64,000 nucleotides of DNA, from assembly GCF_036588685.1 (NCBI RefSeq), contig NC_086386.1, positions 33,719,883-33,783,882 on the forward strand. The letters run 5' to 3'. Position 1 is the stretch's first letter. Each line of letters begins with the position of its first letter. The stretch is from Mytilus trossulus. Taxonomy: Eukaryota; Mollusca; Bivalvia; Mytilida; Mytilidae. Under the pieces are notes generated by a model, which searched no databases, had not been told where the DNA came from, and saw only the letters and a program-made list of their open reading frames with translations. The position numbers and the translations under genes were made by a program. This document shows, piece by piece, positions 57,846 to 64,000 of this stretch.

Positions 57846-60800
57846 ATGACAGCAGCTTTATATGCACTAGATCCTTACAGGAAGAATGCTTATTCAGACC
57901 GTAAGTGATTAATTTTAGTTAATGCAAATATTGCATTGTACATGTTGTACATGTATAATAATACAGGTTATAATTAAGATTTGACTAATGACGAGTATTG
58001 TAATGCATGACATACAATACATATATACAATATATGAGGTAGCCGAGCTCCACAAGGTTTGTATAAATTTGGCTGTACATGTATAGGCTATAAATAAATC
58101 TTCTTTTTATTTGTCCACCTATATTTTTTTTCAGCTGTCAACATTATAGATGGGAGTTCTGTATGGCGCGGAATCAGGGTCAAAAATACTTCTTTGTGTA
58201 TATACATTATTCGATTTACGTATATACAAAAATAATTACGACTCGTCTAAACATCAACCCAACAATGTTAGATCTGTAAATTTGCTTACGTATATACGTT
58301 AATCCAATTATGTATATACAGAAATAATTCCATATACACAGAAATAGAATTACGTATATACAAAATTAATTCCGCATTAATTCCGTATACACAGAAATCG
58401 AATAACGTATATACAGAAATCGAATAACGTATATACAGAAATAATTCCGTATATACAGAAATATTAATGTAAAGACAGAAAGATAGTATTTCTGTATATA
58501 CGTAAATCAAATTCTGTATACACAGAAATAATTATGTATATATGTTAAACGAATTCTGTGTATACATAAATCGAATTCTGTATATACGTAAATTGAATTT
58601 CGTATATACGTAAATCGAATTTCGTATATATACATAATTATTTACGTATTTACATTATTATTTCTGTATATACAGAAATCGATTTATGTATATATACATA
58701 ATTATTTACGTATTTACATTATTATTTCTGTATATACAGAAATCGATTTATGTATATACAGAATTCGATTTACGTATATACGTAATTATTTCTGTATATA
58801 CAGAATTAGATTAACGTATATACGGAATTCGATTTACGTATATACATAAATCGAATTCCGTATATACAGAATTAATTATGTCTATACGTAAATAAGTATT
58901 TTTGACCCTGATTCCGCGCCATAGTTCTGATTTCGAAATCCTGGGCTTAAAAAAAATACGAATTCCAAAGGTCCCCCAATATCTTTAAATTTGAAAAAAA
59001 TAATTCCAGGATTCCAAGAAAATCAAACCTGACATTCCGAGCTTCAAAACACCTGATCCTGGAGTCCTGATAAGGTCATATCCCCCTCATATGACATGTA
59101 TGATTAAAATTTGATTAATGAAATAAAACATTTGAAAAAAAAATTGCTAGGAATTAAAAAGAAAAAAATATGATTGTGATAATTTAGTTGAATTAAAGAA
59201 GAAAATTCTTACAGAACTATTGAATCATGTTGCTTAGAAAAATCATGAAAAGATACATTAAGCTCTAAATATATATTCTTTCAAGGTCTATACAGTTATG
59301 TAAAAGAAATAAGATACTTTCTAATTTAAATGAATTTTTACTAAAGAATGGGTATCACATTTTATGATTTTAGGCAAGCCAATATTCAATTAACACACTT
59401 TTCAACATTAAACTTTTTAGTTTTATATGGATCATTAAATTGTGGACAAAGTTTAATTCTCACCTTCTCAAATTCAATTTAACAGCAAGTCAATATGTTA
59501 TAGTGACTTATATTGTTTGTGTTCTGAATGTGTAAATAGCACAAAACTTTATTGTGAACATTTATAGGCCAACGAGAAACAGTCATTCTGTTTTTAAATA
59601 CCTCAGTGAAAAATTATAAGGAATAAACTGTCTTGCAAAGTTTAAAAAAGACATAAAGTAACCATAAATTACTGAAAAACGCATTGTCCATTTTAAATCT
59701 GATTATATTTTAAGATTCATAACAAAACGGGATGAGTGACAATAAAACACAAATTTGAGCTTTAATACTTAATCATATTTACATAAGCAGGACAACATGG
59801 CCAGAAAGATCAATACATGTTATATAATAACACTTTCTTGCTGGGAGGAAGAATAAAAATATCAAAATGCTCAGCTGAATAAGTTTAAAAGATAAGACAC
59901 AAAGTAAATTATTAAACTACAATGTAAATCTATTTACACTTCTACCTGAAGAAACAGGTATTTGACAATTTTGTATTGATTTTAAATGCAATTAAATTGT
60001 CTATTATACAGTGTTATACAGTTGAAATTAAATATAGGAAGATTAAAACTTTTAGCTAAGACCCAACCTACACAATCTTACCTTAAATATTATCTGTTAC
60101 CAAAACAATTTTTATTTCAATTCTTACTTTAAAATTCTTATATCTTGAATTCAATTTTAAATATTTTAGGATGATTTATTTGAAAACATCAGATATTGTA
60201 TTCCTTTGCTTTGGACTGTTTTAACTCATTAAATTTGCTCTGAAAATCTCAAACTGATTAAAAAAAAACAATATTTTGAAATCATGTACATGTATCACTG
60301 GCATCAGATGAGCAATATTATATTAATACATATACTGCAGCTGTGCTATTTGAGCAGTCAAATTGCATTTCAACAGTATGAAACAGTATCCAATATTGCC
60401 AATCAATCAGTAGTTTTTTGTGGGTTATTTTTGTAGGCACAGAACTTTGTTTTTGCATCTGTTTCCTGTTTCTTATTTACTCATGACTATCTTTATGAAA
60501 CTATTTTTAGTGATACATTTGTATCTTCATTTTGATTACAACTGCCAAAGAGCTGATTTTTGTAGTTTACAATGTACATGATGTACTGAATCTGGATAAA
60601 GCTTTCATAATTGTAAATAAAGTATGTCTGTTTGAAATATTATGAAATGTATAGCGTTGTCATTTTCTTCATGCAAATTTTATAAAACTCACACACTAAA
60701 CTAAAACCACATTTGTTGAACACAAATTTTAAATATATACTGTTAAAAGATAAAATTTTGGCAATAAGTTTCTTTACTGTTCATAGATCTAGAGTTATGT

Positions 60801-62803
60801 CCCTTTTTAAAGTGGGAAAATTGCAAAGCATCAAAGTGGACATTATTTCTTCAGACATATTCTTCTTTTATTTTTTATGCTATTGTATGAATAGTTAAAC
60901 ATGACACCACAATGATAGTAGTATCATTTACCTCCTAGCTGGAGGCATTTTTTTTAGTATATATGTAAGTGACAGTTAAAATTTGAAGTTTCCTCATACC
61001 GATAAGCATTGATTTGAACCAAATATTTGAAAAACCTTATCAAGTATCCTTAAGTTTATACACTTTAGGCCAATAAATATATGCTGGTTTCCTCCCTTCA
61101 GTGTCTCCTGCCTTGATACTGACAGAAAAGGAGATTATCTTAGACATGTTAGGCATATAGGAAAAAACTTGGACTTTATTAGTTTTTCTTAATCAAATAT
61201 GACCATTACATTGCATACAATCATACAATGTGTTAGGGTAGGAAAGACAAAATAGTGTAGGTAGATCTAGAGTAAAAACTCGATTTGTTTTAATTTTTAA
61301 ATACTAGGTACTAGATATAGGAAACTAACCTGTTTTTAAGTTTTGTTTAAAGCAAATGATCAATATGTTTTTAAATATTAATTTGTCATTCTGGAACTTT
61401 AAAGGAAATCATGTGACATTTTTTGTTAAACATCGAGCTATTAAACAAGCAAATTGTTTGATCATTCATTTTAAAAGATACCAAAATTTTATGTCTAAAC
61501 AGTAAGAGCAATTGATAATTGGTTTTTATTATCTTACATGTGTACCAATTACCATTGGTTACAGAAATATCCAAGCAAGATCTGATCGATTCCTAATGTG
61601 CAAATGTCTTGTTTGCATCCTTTATTGACATTTGACCAGTAAATGGGAGAAAAATTTGATATCCGATAATGCATTATACCCAAATGAAAACAATTAATCA
61701 CACAGAATTAATAACTTCCATTTAATTAAATGCTTATACAAAAAAGTCATAGTTAGTTTAAAAAGTAATTAGATTAGATAAATTGAATTTGTATAATATG
61801 CAAAAATGATAAAATATATATGTTTTCTGTTTTAAAATCGGTTTTAACTTAAAAATCATTTCATTTTAAAGTAACATGAATCTTATATTTCACTTGAAGT
61901 ACTCCTATTATACCAGAGTTTATAAGAATAAATCATGAAAATCCTAATTTAGTCTACATAATCATGATAATCTTCTGTACATGCGTTTTGAAATTTAAAA
62001 AAAAAGGAACTTGTGATTTGTTGAATTTACGACCAGCAAATTGCATATAGTATCGGATCCTAGTACAGAGACTTTTGATATACAAATGTACCATCCTGCT
62101 TCTAGAAAAAGTCTATGGTGCTAAAACACACTAGGGAAACACTGGATTCTAGTATTATACTGCAACAAAATATAAACCTTTTGTACATGTTGTATAATTT
62201 AGTGATATAAATGTTGAATTGTTGTTTCATTGCCTTAAGAATATAAACTTACCATAAGTTACTGAACATTAAGAAAGGTTATGGAAAGAATTTGTTTCTG
62301 AAAGGAATGTCCGTTGAATGTTTATTGAATTCCTCTTGTAACACTTTATGTGTCTGAGAGATACAGTTAAGAATTTGAACCATAATCAGATGTTATTTTG
62401 TTCCTATTTGGACGTGTTTTTTTTTTGGTTATTCTTTGTTTTAGCACCTGACATGGCTCAGGACTTTCAGCTTTAAATAAAAAGGTTGTCTAATTTAAGA
62501 AACCTATAAAAATGTCACAGTGTAGTGTGCTGATGTATAGAACACTTATTTCAGATGTATCATTTGATATTGAATACAAGACGCCTTATGCATCAAAGAT
62601 TCAAGTTGGGATTGAAAATACTGAGAGAGCAGTAGAAGAATACAATCCAGAAGTCAGCTTACAGAAAACTCCAACACAAACATGGGAAATGGATGTCAGA
62701 TCTCTCGTCAATTCCAAGAAATGGATCTCCCAGTACGGGTTACGGAGGAGTAAATTAACGCTGTATCAGGTCCTACCAGTTATAGGGTTCAAAGTTAGTG
62801 ATG
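57846..62803 (+). CDS. Uncharacterised protein, first two coding exons (gene continues past the window)
   Basis: Exon 1 is 57846-57900 (ATG, MTAALYALDPYRK, donor GACC|GTAAGT). Exon 2 is 62555-62803 (acceptor TTATTTCAG, donor GATG|GTAAGT). The phase-1 junction gives an open frame of 101 complete codons. Exon 2 carries VSFDIEYKTPYASK, an acidic stretch, TWEMDVRSLVNSKKWI and GLRRSKLTLYQVLPVIGFKV. There is no signal peptide and no membrane segment. The W-x-GLRR-KLTLYQVL pattern reminds me of the N-terminus of VWA3-type (von Willebrand A domain-containing) proteins, but I hold that only weakly. The high codon quality, clean splice sites and position opposite the ZDHHC promoter support a real gene. 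Other in-frame upstream ATGs in exon 2 are before the acceptor and are not used. Confidence 0.65.
58162..58923. mobile_element. 762-bp inverted-repeat element filled with palindromic GTATATAC units
   Basis: Perfect 30-bp terminal inverted repeats (starting TATGGCGCGGAATCAGGG; left 58162-58191, right 58894-58923) are flanked by GTTCTG on both sides (58156-58161 and 58924-58929), a likely target duplication. The interior of about 700 bp is almost wholly a degenerate array of roughly 22-24 bp units such as CGTATATACGTAAATCGAATT and CTGTATATACAGAAATAATT. Most are self-complementary around GTATATAC. No coding potential; an open frame at 58510-58286 is a translation of the repeat. It lies in the first intron of the gene at 57846. 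Confidence 0.85.
58930..62554 (+). other. Rest of the first intron of the 57846 gene
   Basis: AT-rich, unique-looking sequence with scattered homopolymer runs. I see no exon, RNA gene or bounded element. Confidence 0.6.
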
Positions 62804-64000
62804 GTAAGTTGTAGTAGTTTTTGTTTTTTAGCATTTCAAAATGGCCATCGTTTATATTCCTGACTGAAATTTAAAAACTATTGATGATAATCTGTCTCTC
62901 CTAGTGTAATCCAAATTTTATCAGTACTTTTTAAAGATGATGCAGTACTTAAAAAAATGTTTAATAAATTTGAACACAGAAACTTCATTGTCAAGATCTT
63001 ACAAATCTCCAAGGATTTTTTTAATGGTTGCATATGAAGATAAATTAAGCCATTGATTTACACATACATATATATACAAATGTATTGCATAAGAATTGCA
63101 GCAAAAGAAATAAAACTGCACACCATTTAAATATTTATCAATAAAGTAAGAAAACATAAATCATTTAGGCAAATATTTACATATTATAGTGACTACGATT
63201 ATATAAGCAATGCATTGAAATATATTGATATACACATCTCTGTATTGTTATCTCTATAAGTAGAAAGGATGTAAATAAAATCTACCACATAAAAAAAACT
63301 CAAATCTAACAATGAAGATTTATAATCAGTATATTAAATATATAAACTTTATAGCTCTGAAATACATTTTTTGTACATACATTTTTGTATGATATAAAAT
63401 GGAGAATGAAGTTATGAGTTTAGTGAGGTGTGAAAACTTTTAAAAAATGATTTCTAAAGTTGAATATTTTGTTCAATCATTCAGTTCAAATCAGTTAAAA
63501 GATTCGAATTCAACAATTTATTTTTGTATTTGTGTAAACCCATTATTGAAAACATAAATAAATGCCTTCTGGGATTAAATGTGAGCTATTACAGCGTCTT
63601 ACACCTATTTAATTGATTATTTTATAACCTTACAATATATTTTTCATACTTCATCAAATTGCACAAGCAATAAACATGATAAAGAGTATTTAACATAGAA
63701 TTTATGGTGCAGTCTTTAAATATGACTGCTACCTTTAAAGGTTACTCATATTACCTGTTTGAAAATCAAGATACATTAATATTGAAAGCTTTTGGTATTA
63801 TTAAAGTGCTAACTAAATTGTATTAGGTAGACCTTGCTCTGTGTGATGTCATACTATTACTTAAATAATAAATGGGTTGGATTGTATGTACTTTGAAAAG
63901 ACATTTCCTCTGTCGTCATTTGAAAAAGGCCAATACCTGTTCTGGATCACTATCTTTGCGTATAATTGATTAAGATTTCAAACGATTAGCAAACAGGAAA
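62804..64000 (+). other. Start of the second intron of the 57846 gene
   Basis: Begins at a GTAAGT donor and runs off the window. AT-rich; nothing further recognised. Confidence 0.55.

Noticed and set aside
58286-58510. Minus-strand open frame rich in Tyr and Ile
   Set aside because: Entirely made of the GTATATAC repeat units of the inverted-repeat element.

Overview
This window reads as nuclear DNA of a bivalve mollusc, most probably a mytilid mussel. It is AT-rich, with intron-rich genes that have clean GT/AG junctions, and it is crowded with dispersed repeats that I recognise from mussel sequence. The species call is inference from repeat resemblance and was not checked by a search.

Host genes. 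(1) Positions 1-10180, plus strand: the 3' part of a THSD1-like single-pass membrane protein. Its order is Ig-like/THSD1 N-terminal region, thrombospondin type-1 repeat, CUB domain, transmembrane helix and a long Ser/Pro/Lys-rich tail. (2) 33011-38248, plus strand: a complete seven-exon endonuclease V (ENDOV), 314 aa. (3) 57259-44420, minus strand: a complete twelve-exon DHHC palmitoyltransferase of the ZDHHC2/15/20 group, 355 aa, convergent with ENDOV. (4) From 57846, plus strand: the first two exons of a gene I do not firmly recognise. It is divergent from the ZDHHC gene across a promoter interval of about 590 bp.

Mobile DNA. A degraded non-LTR reverse transcriptase lies at about 16.9-17.9 kb and a MULE transposase C-terminal exon at 19.4-19.9 kb. 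From about 21 to 30.3 kb on the minus strand is a nearly intact non-LTR retrotransposon of about 9.4 kb. In its own 5' to 3' direction it carries an SGNH-hydrolase (esterase-like) ORF, about 1.5 kb of tandem repeats built around a recurring GCAAG-N7-CTTGC hairpin, a PHD-finger ORF1 with a 14-residue repeat domain, and an endonuclease/reverse transcriptase ORF2. The copy has one frameshift in the SGNH ORF, a frame change at the end of ORF1 and one nonsense codon in ORF2.

Small elements. Three Harbinger-like MITEs have 3-bp target duplications. A TA-flanked MITE sits in an ENDOV intron. A foldback element lies inside a larger inverted-repeat element at 45.5-46.5 kb. A 762-bp element at 58162-58923 has perfect 30-bp terminal inverted repeats and an interior made almost entirely of short palindromic TATATAC/GTATATA units. 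tRNA-derived SINE fragments and several dispersed repeat families fill the introns and intergenic DNA.

The host genes show no sign of acting in one pathway. The most unusual items are the three-ORF retrotransposon with its hairpin array, the palindrome-filled inverted-repeat element, and the CUB domain inside a THSD1-type protein.
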